Assembly (NCBI GenBank): GCA_002343505.1
Contig: DDQZ01000026.1
Location: 49,051 to 113,050, forward strand
Reading direction: 5' to 3'
Length of the DNA: 64,000 nucleotides
From: Verrucomicrobiaceae bacterium UBA2429
Lineage (GTDB): Bacteria > Verrucomicrobiota > Verrucomicrobiia > Verrucomicrobiales > Verrucomicrobiaceae
Each line of letters opens with the position of its first letter. The stretch's first letter is position 1. This document shows positions 24,704 to 34,566 of the stretch, in pieces. The notes beneath the pieces are model-generated. The model was not told the origin of the DNA. It saw nothing but the letters and a program-made list of their open reading frames with translations, and did not search any database. The position numbers and the translations under genes are program-made.

Positions 24704-25424
24704 TCACACGAAAACCTCCCGCACGACCTCGCCGCCGAGGTTGGTGGGGATTTCGTCGCGGTTGTTGTGGCCGAAGACGACGCGGTGCTGGTCAAGGCCG
24801 AGGGCGTGGAGCAGCGTGGCGTGGAGGTCGTTCGGGCCGATTGGGCGCTCGACGGGGACAAAGCCGAGCTCGTCGGTGCTGCCGATGATCTGGCCGCCTT
24901 TCACGCCGCCGCCGGCGAGCCACATGGTGTAGCCGGCGGGGGAGTGGTCGCGCCCGCGTTTGTCACCGGTGACTTTTCCCTCCGTGGTGGGCGTGCGGCC
25001 AAACTCGCCGCCCCAGACGACGAGGGTGTCCTCCAGCAGGCCGCGTTGTTTGAGGTCGGTGAGCAGTCCGGCGATGGGGCGGTCCACGGCGCGGGCCTGG
25101 CTGGTGTGGTTCGAGCGCAGGCTGCCGTGCGCGTCCCAGCCGCCGTGGCGGAGCTGGATGCAGCGCACGCCATTCTCCACCAGCCGGCGGGCGATGAGGC
25201 ACTGGCTGCCAAACTCGGCCGTGGCGGGATGATCGAGGCCGTAGAGCTTTTGCGTGGCGGGGTCCTCGTGCTTGAGATCAAAAGTGTCCGGCGCGGAGGT
25301 CTGCATGCGGTAGCCCAGCTCGTAGGAGGCGATGCGGGCCTCCAGCAGACTCAGCGGCGGATACGGCAAGCGGCGCGCCCGCAAAAACGAGCGTGAGAAG
25401 AAGGGCGGACGCGGCAGGCTTCAT
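24704..25424 (-). pseudogene. DUF1501 C-terminal half fused out of frame to a foreign signal peptide
   Basis: Bases 24704-25350 (minus) encode the C-terminal half of a DUF1501 protein: [65 protein letters not shown] and [17 protein letters not shown]. About 230 residues that normally precede this, including the Tat-like start, are missing. Immediately upstream, in another frame, an ATG at 25424 opens [23 protein letters not shown], a Sec signal peptide of the kind that begins DUF1549/1553 proteins. Such genes usually lie just 5' of DUF1501 genes. The simplest reading is one deletion that removed most of a DUF1549/1553 gene plus the front of its DUF1501 partner. Confidence 0.75.
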
Positions 25425-25494
25425 GCGTGGCGGAGAAATTTTACAAACGCAGCCGAGCCCCCCGGTCATGCGTCTTGGGCGGCAGCAAGCCTCC

Positions 25495-26916
25495 TCACCA
25501 GTCGGGATGGTACTTTTTCAGCCAGGGGTCTTCGGTTTCGATGAGGCGCTGGTGAAGTCGGGCCTTCATGGCGGCGAGGCGCTCGGCGTGGGCGGGGTCG
25601 GTGGCGAGGTTGCGGAGTTCCGAGGAGTCGCTTTCGAGGTCGTAAAGCTCGAACTTGGGGCGGTTGAGGAAGGACTCGACGGTGCGCGGGCCGATGTGGG
25701 TGGCCTTGGTCTCGACGATGTGACGCCAGAGGCGTCGGCTGAAGGTGTCCACGGGCAGGGGGAACTCGGCCTTCCAAGTCAGGTTCCAGATGAGCTTGTA
25801 GCGGCGCTCACGCAGGGTGCGCATGGGGTAGTAGCTGTAGATCTCGTGGGCGACGTGGCTCAGCAGCACCTCGTCCCAGCCTTCGGCTTTGGGTTGATCG
25901 AGGATGGGCAGGAAGCTGCGTCCGTGGGTGCCTTTGGCGGGGTCTTTGACTCCTGCCCAATCAAGCAGCGTGGGCGTGATGTCGGTGAAGGCGATGAGGG
26001 CTTCGTGGACGATGCCGGCAGGGCCGCCGGGCTTTTTCACGATGAACGGGGCACGCACGCCGGGTTCGTATTGCGTGCCCATGGCGCCAGGCTCGGAGGT
26101 GCCGTGGTCGGAGGTGAAGATGACGAGTGTGTTGTCCGTGCAGCCGTGCTTTTTCAGAGCCTCCAGGGCCAGGCCGAGGCCGTGGTCGGCGCGGCTGACC
26201 TGCTGGTAGTAACCTGCCAGTTGCTCGCGCACCATGGGGGTGTCCGGCAGAAAACGCGGGACTTCGATCCGGGCGGGATCGTAGGCGATGGGCGTGTAGC
26301 CGTTCTTCGCTTCCACACCCCAGGCGACACCGTTCATGCCGGTGATGCCGTTGGGATGTGGATCGCCGAGGGCGAGGGTGAGGAAGAAGGGCTGGTCCTC
26401 GCAGGAGGCGATGAACTCGTCGCAGGCTTTGCCGAGGCCGACAACGTCCTTGGAACTGATGCGGTAAGCGCCGACCTCGCCTTTTTCCTCAGCGGTGGTG
26501 AAGTCGAAGGGGTATTTGTCCAGCGGGGCGATGTGCTGCTTGCCGATCAGCGCGGTGCGGTAGCCCTGCGCCTTCAGTTTGGCAAAGACGGTGGTGATGT
26601 CCGGGCGCAGGCGCTGGTTGTGCTCGTGCGGGGTGTGGGCGTACTGGCCGTTCCGATGCGTGAGCACGCCGGTGAAAATGACGGCGCGGCTGGCGCTGCA
26701 TGAGGCCACGGTGGCGAAGGCCTGGCGGAAGCGCACGCCCTCGGCGGCGAGGCGGTCCATGTGCGGCGTCTGCACAACCTTGTTGCCGTAGCAGCCGAGG
26801 TCGAACCAGTTTTGGTTGTCGGTGACGACGAACAAGATGTTGCGCTGCGGTTGGGCGGCGCCGGATGCTGAAGTGCCGAATGCAGCCAGCAGCGATGCGT
26901 AAAGAAGAGGCCTCAT
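25495..26916 (-). CDS. Secreted sulfatase, heparan N-sulfatase-like (S1_8 type)
   Basis: This 473-aa protein has a signal peptide (MRPLLYASLLAAFGTSASGA) and a sulfatase fold. The formylglycine motif is CSASR in ATVASCSASRAVIFTG (about residues 72-87), a CxAxR form seen in S1_8-type enzymes instead of CxPxR. Further blocks are GCYGNKVVQTPHMDRLAAEGVRF, the Lys-His motif IGKQHI, HPNGI, and FTSDHGTSEPG carrying the metal-binding DH. The first metal motif reads TDNQ where most sulfatases have DD, so one ligand may differ. It is followed upstream by an NlpC/P60-like gene 25 bases away on the same strand, suggesting one transcript. The likely substrate is a sulfated polysaccharide. Confidence 0.88.
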   Translation of the reverse strand: MRPLLYASLLAAFGTSASGAAQPQRNILFVVTDNQNWFDLGCYGNKVVQTPHMDRLAAEGVRFRQAFATVASCSASRAVIFTGVLTHRNGQYAHTPHEHNQRLRPDITTVFAKLKAQGYRTALIGKQHIAPLDKYPFDFTTAEEKGEVGAYRISSKDVVGLGKACDEFIASCEDQPFFLTLALGDPHPNGITGMNGVAWGVEAKNGYTPIAYDPARIEVPRFLPDTPMVREQLAGYYQQVSRADHGLGLALEALKKHGCTDNTLVIFTSDHGTSEPGAMGTQYEPGVRAPFIVKKPGGPAGIVHEALIAFTDITPTLLDWAGVKDPAKGTHGRSFLPILDQPKAEGWDEVLLSHVAHEIYSYYPMRTLRERRYKLIWNLTWKAEFPLPVDTFSRRLWRHIVETKATHIGPRTVESFLNRPKFELYDLESDSSELRNLATDPAHAERLAAMKARLHQRLIETEDPWLKKYHPDW

Positions 26917-26941
26917 GAAGAACTTTGAGTGAGAAGCAGAA

Positions 26942-28264
26942 TCACTTCACCAGCGGGATGTCTTTCCTTGCTTTGAGCCGCCCAAGCGCGTGCTCGCCGA
27001 TGAGCCAGACTTGCAGCGTTCCAGGTTTTTTCAGCAGATCGGCGGGAATCGTCAGAGCGCCGCTTTTTCGCTGAGCTTCGGTCAGGAAAATGGGGTGGCG
27101 GCCATAGCTGTCGCCGGAGTTCCAGAGATAGACGGCGATGACATTCATGTTTTCGGAGCCGAATTCGACCTTCCATTCTTTGCCCAGGGAGACGCTTTCG
27201 CCGGGCAGGCGGAGGTCGAGATCGCACACCGCAAACTCGCATGCCTGGCTTTTCGAGCCGTCGGCATGGATGACGTGCGCCGAGTAGTCGCCGCAAACCT
27301 CAAAGCGGCGCTCGTGCAGGCCGGGACAGGTGAGCGCGATTTCCTCCACCACGTCCTTGCCGCGCTGGATGACGAGCGCTTTCACACCGAGCTGGTCACG
27401 GTCCATGACGTGGAATTTCACAAGCGCGCCTTTTTGATAGGGAACCCAGTCGCCGAGATCGAGCAGCAGGGCGCGGTTGATCTTGGCGGGTGTGGCGTCG
27501 AGGTCGAAGTTGGGGAAACGCAGCGGCTCGGAGCGGTTGGCGCCGCGCCAGGCTTCGCGATCGGTCACGCGCAGCAGCTGCTTGTTCCTTGCGGCCAGAT
27601 GCGCGTTGAAGTTGGCGACACTGCGCTCGGTGGTCGCCGTGGTGGGCGGGCGGCTTTCCTCGACGCGGATGGAGACGAGGCGGCATTCTTTGTCCCGATT
27701 CACAGCGGTGACCATCTCGACATGCGAGCCGGAGGTTTCCGTGGCATGGGGCGTGTAGATCACATCCCCCACCTGCGCGGCCTCGGCGGACTGCGGCTCC
27801 ACCAAGATGATGCCCGTGCCCACCGGCGGCCCGTAGCGGCGGCTGACCTCCGGGATGCCGCAGCCGAGCGCGTAGCTGGTGTAGGCCGAGCAGACGCTGC
27901 CGTAGTAAGCGGCGGCGTTGGCGACCTTGCCGGTGAAGTTTTCCGTGTAGAGCACGCTGTGCGGATTCTCCACGGCCGCCAAAAACGTGCGCAGAGCGAT
28001 GTCGAACCCGATGTAGCGTCCCTCCGAGCGCACGCTGGAGTAGGGCACGCCGGTGTATTCCTTGCCCTTCTCAAAATAGCCGCCCTTCCGGTTCGGCAGC
28101 GTGTCGGCTACGGGCGACCACTTCACCTGCGAAAGAATGCGCGCATGCCCGGCGGCCTTCTCCTGCCAAGCGAACGAAGCCGGGTCCGTCTGCGCGGAGG
28201 CAGGCGAAAGAGCGAAGAAGAATGTGGTGATGACGGTTTGGAGTGGGCGTAAGAAGGACTGCAT
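26942..28264 (-). CDS. Secreted NlpC/P60-like (papain-fold) protein of unknown substrate
   Basis: This 440-aa protein begins with a signal peptide ending ALSPASAQ. The N-terminal half shows a papain-like hydrolase layout. GVPYSSVRSEGRYIGFD precedes the putative nucleophile in YYGSVCSAYTSYALG (Cys about 120), and AAQVGDVIYTPH...GSHVEMVTAV (about 162-188) supplies a GD-x-I turn and a His. The C-terminal half has beta-strand repeats and no family I know. It could cleave peptide or amide bonds, but the family call is only by pattern. It is 25 bases upstream of the sulfatase and on the same strand, so the two probably form an operon for the same external material. Confidence 0.55.
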   Translation of the reverse strand: MQSFLRPLQTVITTFFFALSPASAQTDPASFAWQEKAAGHARILSQVKWSPVADTLPNRKGGYFEKGKEYTGVPYSSVRSEGRYIGFDIALRTFLAAVENPHSVLYTENFTGKVANAAAYYGSVCSAYTSYALGCGIPEVSRRYGPPVGTGIILVEPQSAEAAQVGDVIYTPHATETSGSHVEMVTAVNRDKECRLVSIRVEESRPPTTATTERSVANFNAHLAARNKQLLRVTDREAWRGANRSEPLRFPNFDLDATPAKINRALLLDLGDWVPYQKGALVKFHVMDRDQLGVKALVIQRGKDVVEEIALTCPGLHERRFEVCGDYSAHVIHADGSKSQACEFAVCDLDLRLPGESVSLGKEWKVEFGSENMNVIAVYLWNSGDSYGRHPIFLTEAQRKSGALTIPADLLKKPGTLQVWLIGEHALGRLKARKDIPLVK

Positions 28265-28386
28265 AAGGAAAAAAGCTGGCAGGTAGGGATGTGTTGAAGG
28301 GAGTGCAAAAGCCAGGCCGTTTGTCCTGTCATGTCCGCGCGTTGGCCCTTCTCTTTAGCCATCATCCATCAACGGATGCCCTCTTG

Positions 28387-29007
28387 ATGAAATTGCTTTT
28401 CCCAACGTTTATGCTGTCTGCCATGATGACGCTGATCACGCCACCTGCGTGTGCCGGCGAGCCAAAAGTCTTTCGCACTTTCATGCCGGAGGCCGGGCCG
28501 AGCGCCTTCGGCGTGGTGCTGGGGCCGGAGCTTGCGCTGTGTTACAGCGGCCCGAACTGACCCGCCTGCGCGACACGGACGGCGATGGCGTGGCGGATCA
28601 CTACGAAACGCTGAACGATGACTGGCAGGTGACGGACAACTGGCATGAGTTCACCTTCGGCCTGCGGCGGGATGCGGCGGGCGATTTCATCCTCGCCACC
28701 GGTTTGCCCGATGTGGCTGGCGAAATCAGCACGCGCTTTCCGCGCGAGCCGCTGCGCTTGGAAAAAGTGCATGAGGAGGCCAGCCTTCACCAGGCCGCTA
28801 TGAGGGCTGGGTTTTGAAGGTTTCGCCGGATGGAAAGTTGAAGCCCATCGCCTCCGGTTTTCGCGCGGCTTCGGATGGTCGAAAATGGTGCCGGTGGAAA
28901 TCGCCACCATGCAGCTCACCCCTGAGGGTTTCCGCCTGACCTTCACCGCTGCGATGGATGCGGCTCGTTTGCAGAATGTGAAAACCTATCGCCTCGCATC
29001 CACATGG
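28387..29007 (+). pseudogene. Frameshifted remnant of a secreted dehydrogenase/DUF6797-like protein
   Basis: Pieces of one protein appear in order but in different frames. First come a signal peptide and EPKVFRTFMPEAGPSAF, from an ATG at 28387 to a TGA at 28560. DTDGDGVADHYETLNDD and NWHEFTFGLRRDAAGDF (28570-28690) follow. Next are GWVLKVSPDGKLKPIASGFR (around 28804-28865) and VPVEIATMQLTPEGFRLTF (around 28890-28950). The order and motifs match large secreted Verrucomicrobia/Planctomycetes proteins of the membrane-bound dehydrogenase type, normally several hundred residues longer, so large internal deletions plus at least two frameshifts have occurred. The following 29008-29129 shows no recognisable gene. 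Confidence 0.65.
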
Positions 29008-29129
29008 CAGTGCGTGCAGGTCTGGTTGCACTTCCGGCCCGCGTTGATTTGCAGCGTCTGAAACGCACTGCGAGTGAGCGGGATCGCGTGCTCGGCGAGC
29101 TTTTGCTGAAAACGGTTCATGGTGGGAAG

Positions 29130-30293
29130 TCAGCAGCAGCTCGTGCCATCGCCGGTGGTGCGGCAGTTCGCGGCTTCGGTGGGGGCGTTGCAATCCTGGC
29201 CTTTGGTCTCCTTTGGGTGGCGAAGCCTCATGCTGGAGCAGTCGAAGGGCGGTGCGGAGTCCAGCGGCACCTCGGTGCGCGGCTCGATGAACTCGAAGCA
29301 GGCGCAATACGGCTCGTTTTGCAGCAGTTTGAAGGTCTTTTCGCACACGGCGTAGCGTTTGCCGCGCTCCATGGCGTGGCCGTCGTCGTCCTGCACTTTC
29401 AAGAACGGTCCTTTGTAGATGACGGCCTGGCTTCGGTCGAGACACGGCTCCTGACCGGCCTTCCATGCCTGCACGGTCAGGCTGCGGAATTCAATGCCCT
29501 CCACCGTCTGCCACGGCTGCTCGTCGCGTTTGAGGATCTCGATGCCGTGAAAGCCCGCGTCTTGAAACGCCTTCAAAAAGCCCTCCTCGGAGAACGCTCC
29601 GCTGATGCAGCCGCTCCACAGCGCAGGATCCCGTTGCATGTCCTCCGGCACGGACTCGTCGCTCACGATGTCAGAGATCACCACGCGTCCGCCGACTTTC
29701 AGCACGCGGAGGATTTCCTCGAACAACCGCCGCTTTTCCCGCGCCTCGACCAGATTGAGCACGCAGTTCGACACGACGGCATCCACGCTCTCCGTGGCGA
29801 TGAGCGGATGCTTCACACGCAGCTCCTCCGCCAGGTCGTAGGCGGCGAGAAACGAGGCCGTATCGGCGATGGGGCGCTTTTTCAGCTCCGCGTCGAGCCG
29901 CTCCAAATCAAGCGCGAGGTCCTGGATGCGGCCTTTGCGAAATTCGACATTCGCATAGCCGGTGCGCTCGGCGACGATGGGCGCGTTACGCCGCGCCACC
30001 TCCAGCATGTCATCGGTCATGTCCACGCCGATGACCTTGCCAGCAGCACCCACAACTTGTGAGGCGATGAAGCAAATCTTCCCCGTGCCGCTGCCGAGAT
30101 CGAGCACCGTCTCTCCGGGCCGTAAATGCTTCGAGGGATCACCGCAGCCGTAGTCCTTCTCGATGACCTCGGCGGGGATGATCTTCAAATACTGCGGATC
30201 ATAGCTCACCGGACAGCACAATGCGGCCTCAGATACTTTGGCGGCTGCCGCATAACGGTCACGGGTGGCAGATTCGGCGGTGGCAATGGTCAT
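29130..30293 (-). CDS. Arsenite methyltransferase-like SAM-dependent methyltransferase
   Basis: This 387-aa protein has a class I methyltransferase domain: GETVLDLGSGTGKICFIASQVVG (motif I, about residues 60-82) and GVDMTDDMLEVAR. The cysteines and their surroundings resemble ArsM: ALCCPVSYD near residue 25, SNCVLNLVEAREK, and ALWSGCISGAFSEEGF, matching the positions of the As(III)-binding thiols. A C-terminal extension of about 100 residues ends in CRTTGDGTSCC, as in several ArsM-type proteins with a terminal CC pair. Probable function is methylation of trivalent arsenic, but other methyl acceptors are possible. It diverges from the exported methyltransferase at 30422 and is not in an ars operon. 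Confidence 0.72.
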   Translation of the reverse strand: MTIATAESATRDRYAAAAKVSEAALCCPVSYDPQYLKIIPAEVIEKDYGCGDPSKHLRPGETVLDLGSGTGKICFIASQVVGAAGKVIGVDMTDDMLEVARRNAPIVAERTGYANVEFRKGRIQDLALDLERLDAELKKRPIADTASFLAAYDLAEELRVKHPLIATESVDAVVSNCVLNLVEAREKRRLFEEILRVLKVGGRVVISDIVSDESVPEDMQRDPALWSGCISGAFSEEGFLKAFQDAGFHGIEILKRDEQPWQTVEGIEFRSLTVQAWKAGQEPCLDRSQAVIYKGPFLKVQDDDGHAMERGKRYAVCEKTFKLLQNEPYCACFEFIEPRTEVPLDSAPPFDCSSMRLRHPKETKGQDCNAPTEAANCRTTGDGTSCC

Positions 30294-30421
30294 GAAGTGG
30301 AGAATGGGTCGCGGTTATGGCAAAAGAAGGCAAGTTTGGATGGCGTCGGAACAGTTTTATTCCCTCTGTCAGCAAGCAACCCTGATGCTCTGTTGATTTA
30401 TTTGTTGCCAAGATTCCCACC

Positions 30422-31102
30422 ATGAAAACACGCCTCAGCGCCCTTTTCCTCACACTCGCTGCCTTTGCCCTCGCCCAAGACGCGAGCGTCAAACCGGGCA
30501 TCAACGACAAATTCCTCGATCCGAAGCTCAACGTCGAGGAATGGACGAAGAAGTTCGAAACCGAGAGCCGCGAGATCTTCCACCAGCGCGAGAAAATCGT
30601 CGCCGCGGCTGGATTGAAGCCCGGCATGGCCATGGCGGACATCGGCGCGGGCACGGGGCTCTTCACGCTGCACTTCGCCCAGGCAGTGGGAGCCGATGGC
30701 AAGGTCTTCGCCGTCGAAATCGCCAAAAACTTCCTCGAACACATCAAAGCCCGCGCCAGCAATGCGAGCGCGTCGAATGTGCAGACCATCCTCTGCACCG
30801 AAAAAAGCGTCGAGCTGCCGGAGGCGAGCATTGACCTCGCCTTCATCTGCGATGTGTATCACCACTTCGAGTATCCGCAGGCCACCCTGGCCACGCTGCA
30901 CAAGGCGCTGAAGCCCGCAGGCGAACTGGTGCTCATTGATTTCAAACGCATCCCCGGTGAATCGAGCGACTTCATCATGAATCACGTCCGCGCCGGTCAG
31001 GAGGTCTTCGAGGCCGAAGTCACCGCCGCCGGTTTTCAAAAAGTGGAGGAAACAACCGGCCTATTGTCGGAGAACTATTTTGTGAAGTTCCGACGGAAAT
31101 GA
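30422..31102 (+). CDS. Exported class I SAM-methyltransferase-like protein
   Basis: The 226-aa protein starts with a clear signal peptide (MKTRLSALFLTLAAFALAQ). A Methyltransf_11-like fold follows: MAMADIGAGTGLFTLHFAQAVG (motif I, about 66-87), VFAVEIAKNFLEHIK (acidic loop), DLAFICDVYHHFEYP (motif IV region) and PAGELVLIDFKRIPG. A periplasmic location is odd for a SAM enzyme because SAM is cytoplasmic, though similar signal-bearing methyltransferases occur in other Gram-negative genomes. Whether it is active, or binds another nucleotide-like ligand, cannot be told. It diverges from the ArsM-like gene, sharing a 128-base AT-richer intergenic region. Confidence 0.78.
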   Translation: MKTRLSALFLTLAAFALAQDASVKPGINDKFLDPKLNVEEWTKKFETESREIFHQREKIVAAAGLKPGMAMADIGAGTGLFTLHFAQAVGADGKVFAVEIAKNFLEHIKARASNASASNVQTILCTEKSVELPEASIDLAFICDVYHHFEYPQATLATLHKALKPAGELVLIDFKRIPGESSDFIMNHVRAGQEVFEAEVTAAGFQKVEETTGLLSENYFVKFRRK

Positions 31103-31156
31103 CCGGGATCCCGGCACCACGAGGTTGCGGTTTGTCCCGGCAAGATACGATCCTCC

Positions 31157-32194
31157 TCATTCAAGCATCGCGCGCGCCTCTGCCTGCACGGCAACGCGGA
31201 GAGCGTTCGGGGCAAGGACTCGGGCGTGGCGTCCGTGGCTGAGCACCCAGCGAGTCACCTCCTCCAGGCCCGGCAGCTCCGCCTGGAATTCGATCTCATT
31301 GTTTTCATTTCCCACGGCAATGATGCTCTGGCTCGAATGCCAGTGACGCTCGGCCACAAGACGCGCGGCCCATCCGGTGAAGCGGATGCGAACCGTGTGG
31401 CGCTCCCCCGCACCGTCGTAGCTCCAGACGCCGAAACCTCCGCGCAAATGGCCGCGCGCGTCGAAGCTGCCATCCGGCTCAAATGTGGTGTCAAGCACGC
31501 GCAGGTTGGTGATTCTCTGGAGGGCGAAGGTGCGCAGCGCGCAGCGCGAAGGGTCGTGGGCGATCAAATACCATCCGTGCTCGATCTGGCCCACATGGAG
31601 GGGATGCACGTTCCGGCCTTCGGGCGCGGCGGCTGTCAGCTTGTGATAATCAAATGCCACCACACGACGCGCGCGCACGGCTTCCACAAGGTCGCCGAAA
31701 AGCCTCACATCCGCCGCAAGCACGCCCGCAGCCTTCACTGAGAAGGCCTGATCCAGCTCATGCCACTGAATGGAGACCTCCCCCGGGCAGGCATCGGCGA
31801 TCTTGCTGAAGCTCTCCGCCAGCATCCGCTCCAGGCGGGTGCCGCGCAAAGGCTCAAGGGCATGCCGCGCCAGGAAGAGCGCCACCAAGTCAGAGCGGGA
31901 GAGCCTCAGCATGGGGAACTCATTGACCTCCCGCGTGTAGTGGTAGCCGTGCCGCAGCGCGTCGTACTCCAGCGGAAGGTCGAGCTGGTCGCGCATGAAA
32001 TTGATGTCCCGCTGGATGGTCTTCGGAGTCACCTCGATCTCGCGCGCCAGTGTTGTGCAATTCGGGAACCGTCCAGCCCGGATGATTTTATGAATCTCCA
32101 GCACCCGCCACATGGCCGGGCGGCTGGCGCCGGCCCTCGCCTCACGAGTGCGCGTTTTTCTGGCTTTCACTGTGCGGGTGGTGGTCCTGGACAT
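31157..32194 (-). CDS. WYL-domain transcriptional regulator (YafY-like)
   Basis: This 345-aa regulator has an N-terminal helix-turn-helix of HTH_11 type: RVLEIHKIIRAGRFPNCTTLAREIEVTPKTIQRDINFMRD (about residues 29-68). A WYL domain follows near the middle, visible in VHPLHVGQIEHGWYLIAHDPSRCALRTFALQRI, where HGWYLIAHD is a close match to the WYL box. A C-terminal winged segment (VRIRFTGWAARLVAERHWHSSQ) follows. WYL regulators bind nucleic acid or nucleotide ligands and often control DNA-damage or defence genes. The start at ATG 32194 is preceded by 30 open codons without similarity. It diverges from the VWA gene with 78 bases between starts, which may be its target. Confidence 0.88.
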   Translation of the reverse strand: MSRTTTRTVKARKTRTREARAGASRPAMWRVLEIHKIIRAGRFPNCTTLAREIEVTPKTIQRDINFMRDQLDLPLEYDALRHGYHYTREVNEFPMLRLSRSDLVALFLARHALEPLRGTRLERMLAESFSKIADACPGEVSIQWHELDQAFSVKAAGVLAADVRLFGDLVEAVRARRVVAFDYHKLTAAAPEGRNVHPLHVGQIEHGWYLIAHDPSRCALRTFALQRITNLRVLDTTFEPDGSFDARGHLRGGFGVWSYDGAGERHTVRIRFTGWAARLVAERHWHSSQSIIAVGNENNEIEFQAELPGLEEVTRWVLSHGRHARVLAPNALRVAVQAEARAMLE

Positions 32195-32272
32195 GAGCGG
32201 TGGAAAATATCGCGGATTTTTGTTTCTGTCCCCCCATAAATGTCCCACCCCCTGTGGCAGGATGCGGCGCTT

Positions 32273-32956
32273 ATGAATCCACACCTCACAGAAATCGCCT
32301 ACATCCTCGACCGCTCAGGCTCCATGCAAAACATGCGGGAGGCTGCCGTGGCCGCCTTCAACAACTTCGTCAAAACCCAGCTCGACGTACCCGGCGACGC
32401 CCGCCTCACCCTCGTCCAGTTTGACGACTCTTACGAGGTGCATGTGGCCGCCAAACCCGTCCAGGATGTGCCCGAACTCACAGCCGCCACCTACCAGCCG
32501 CGCGGCAGCACCGCCTTGCTCGACGCCATCGGGCGCACGATCAAGGAAACCGACCGCCGTCTCAAAACCCTGCCCGAGACGGAAAAACCCGGCAAAGTCA
32601 TCTTCGCCATTTTCACCGACGGCGAGGAAAACGCATCCCAGGATTACTCGGCGAAGCACATCAGCGACCTCATCCGACTTTTCCGCGGTGAAAAGGGCTG
32701 GGAATTTATCTTCCTGGCCGCCAATCAGGATGCGATTGCCACCGCCTCGGCCATGCGCATGGACTCCAGCCTCAGCAGCGGAGTGGCCTTCAGCCACAAA
32801 GGCATCAAGTCCACGGGCAGCGCGATGGCCCGCAAAGTGCGCGCCATGCGCATGAAAAGCAGCGGCAGCATGGACGCGCAGGCGCTCGAAGACGACGCCA
32901 AGTCCATGTCGGAGATCATCCAGGAGGAGGAAAACAAACCCGACGACCAAGCCTGA
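32273..32956 (+). CDS. von Willebrand factor A-domain protein (cytoplasmic)
   Basis: This 227-aa protein is a single VWA domain. The MIDAS motif is complete: DRSGSM (DxSxS, residues 13-18), a downstream Thr in RGSTALLDAIG, and FTDGEENAS near residue 118. No signal peptide or membrane segment is seen, so it is probably cytoplasmic. The C-terminal 50 residues are Met/Lys/Ser-rich (GSAMARKVRAMRMKSSGSMD) and end acidic. VWA proteins of this kind act as metal-dependent adaptors for AAA ATPases or binding partners; no such partner is adjacent. An in-frame ATG at 32240 is an alternative start. It diverges from the WYL regulator. Confidence 0.82.
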   Translation: MNPHLTEIAYILDRSGSMQNMREAAVAAFNNFVKTQLDVPGDARLTLVQFDDSYEVHVAAKPVQDVPELTAATYQPRGSTALLDAIGRTIKETDRRLKTLPETEKPGKVIFAIFTDGEENASQDYSAKHISDLIRLFRGEKGWEFIFLAANQDAIATASAMRMDSSLSSGVAFSHKGIKSTGSAMARKVRAMRMKSSGSMDAQALEDDAKSMSEIIQEEENKPDDQA

Positions 32957-32981
32957 GCCGAAATCTTCGCATCTTCCGACC

Positions 32982-33182
32982 ATGAACCGCCGACGTCGCT
33001 GGCAGCAACGCCGCCACCCGCTACCCTCGTCATGCTCAGTCCTGCGAATTTGCGCCTGGTGCCACCTGCTCGGAGTCGCGTGTTCACTGGCCTGGGGACT
33101 GCCGGTGGCGGCCCTCGTCCTCGCCGCTGCCGCAGTCAGTTGCGCCATATGCGGGCGCGGGCGCAGTCCGGCGGCCGGATGA
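32982..33182 (+). CDS. Possible small membrane protein
   Basis: A 66-codon frame starts 26 bases after the VWA stop, with a strongly basic N-terminus (MNRRRRWQQRRH) and a Cys-rich hydrophobic middle (HLLGVACSLAWGLPVAALVLAAAAVSCAICG). It ends against the hairpin at 33184. No homology is recognised. In GC-rich DNA such frames arise by chance, so this is a weak call supported only by position in the gap and membrane-like composition. Confidence 0.3.
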   Translation: MNRRRRWQQRRHPLPSSCSVLRICAWCHLLGVACSLAWGLPVAALVLAAAAVSCAICGRGRSPAAG

Positions 33183-33217
33183 AAAACGGGCCGGCCCATT
33201 TCTGGGACGGCCCGTTT
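33182..33217 (-). terminator. Intrinsic terminator of gap (usable in both directions)
   Basis: The 10-bp arms AAACGGGCCG (33184-33193) and CGGCCCGTTT (33208-33217) pair perfectly, with a short inner stem (CCCA/TGGG). On the minus strand the stem is followed by TTTTTC, giving a standard rho-independent terminator 31 bases after the gap stop. On the plus strand only TTTG follows. Confidence 0.8.
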
Positions 33218-33247
33218 GTCTGATTCAATGATCCGGCGCGCCGGAGC

Positions 33248-34420
<1,173 letters not shown>

Positions 34421-34566
34421 TCAACCCTGGAGCAGGCGCGGCTCAGGGCGGAGCATTCGAATCCCTGCTTCATGGACTGGTCAGCCTAGTGTTCCATGGA
34501 GAGCCCCCAACCAACATTTTATTTTCATTTGTGAAAAAGTGCGCCGCTTTTGCGTTTAGGCGGTTG

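Noticed and set aside
32982..33182. RNA gene or operator in the VWA-gap interval
   Set aside because: Apart from the gap terminator no structured element is apparent; the interval is listed only as a weak small ORF.
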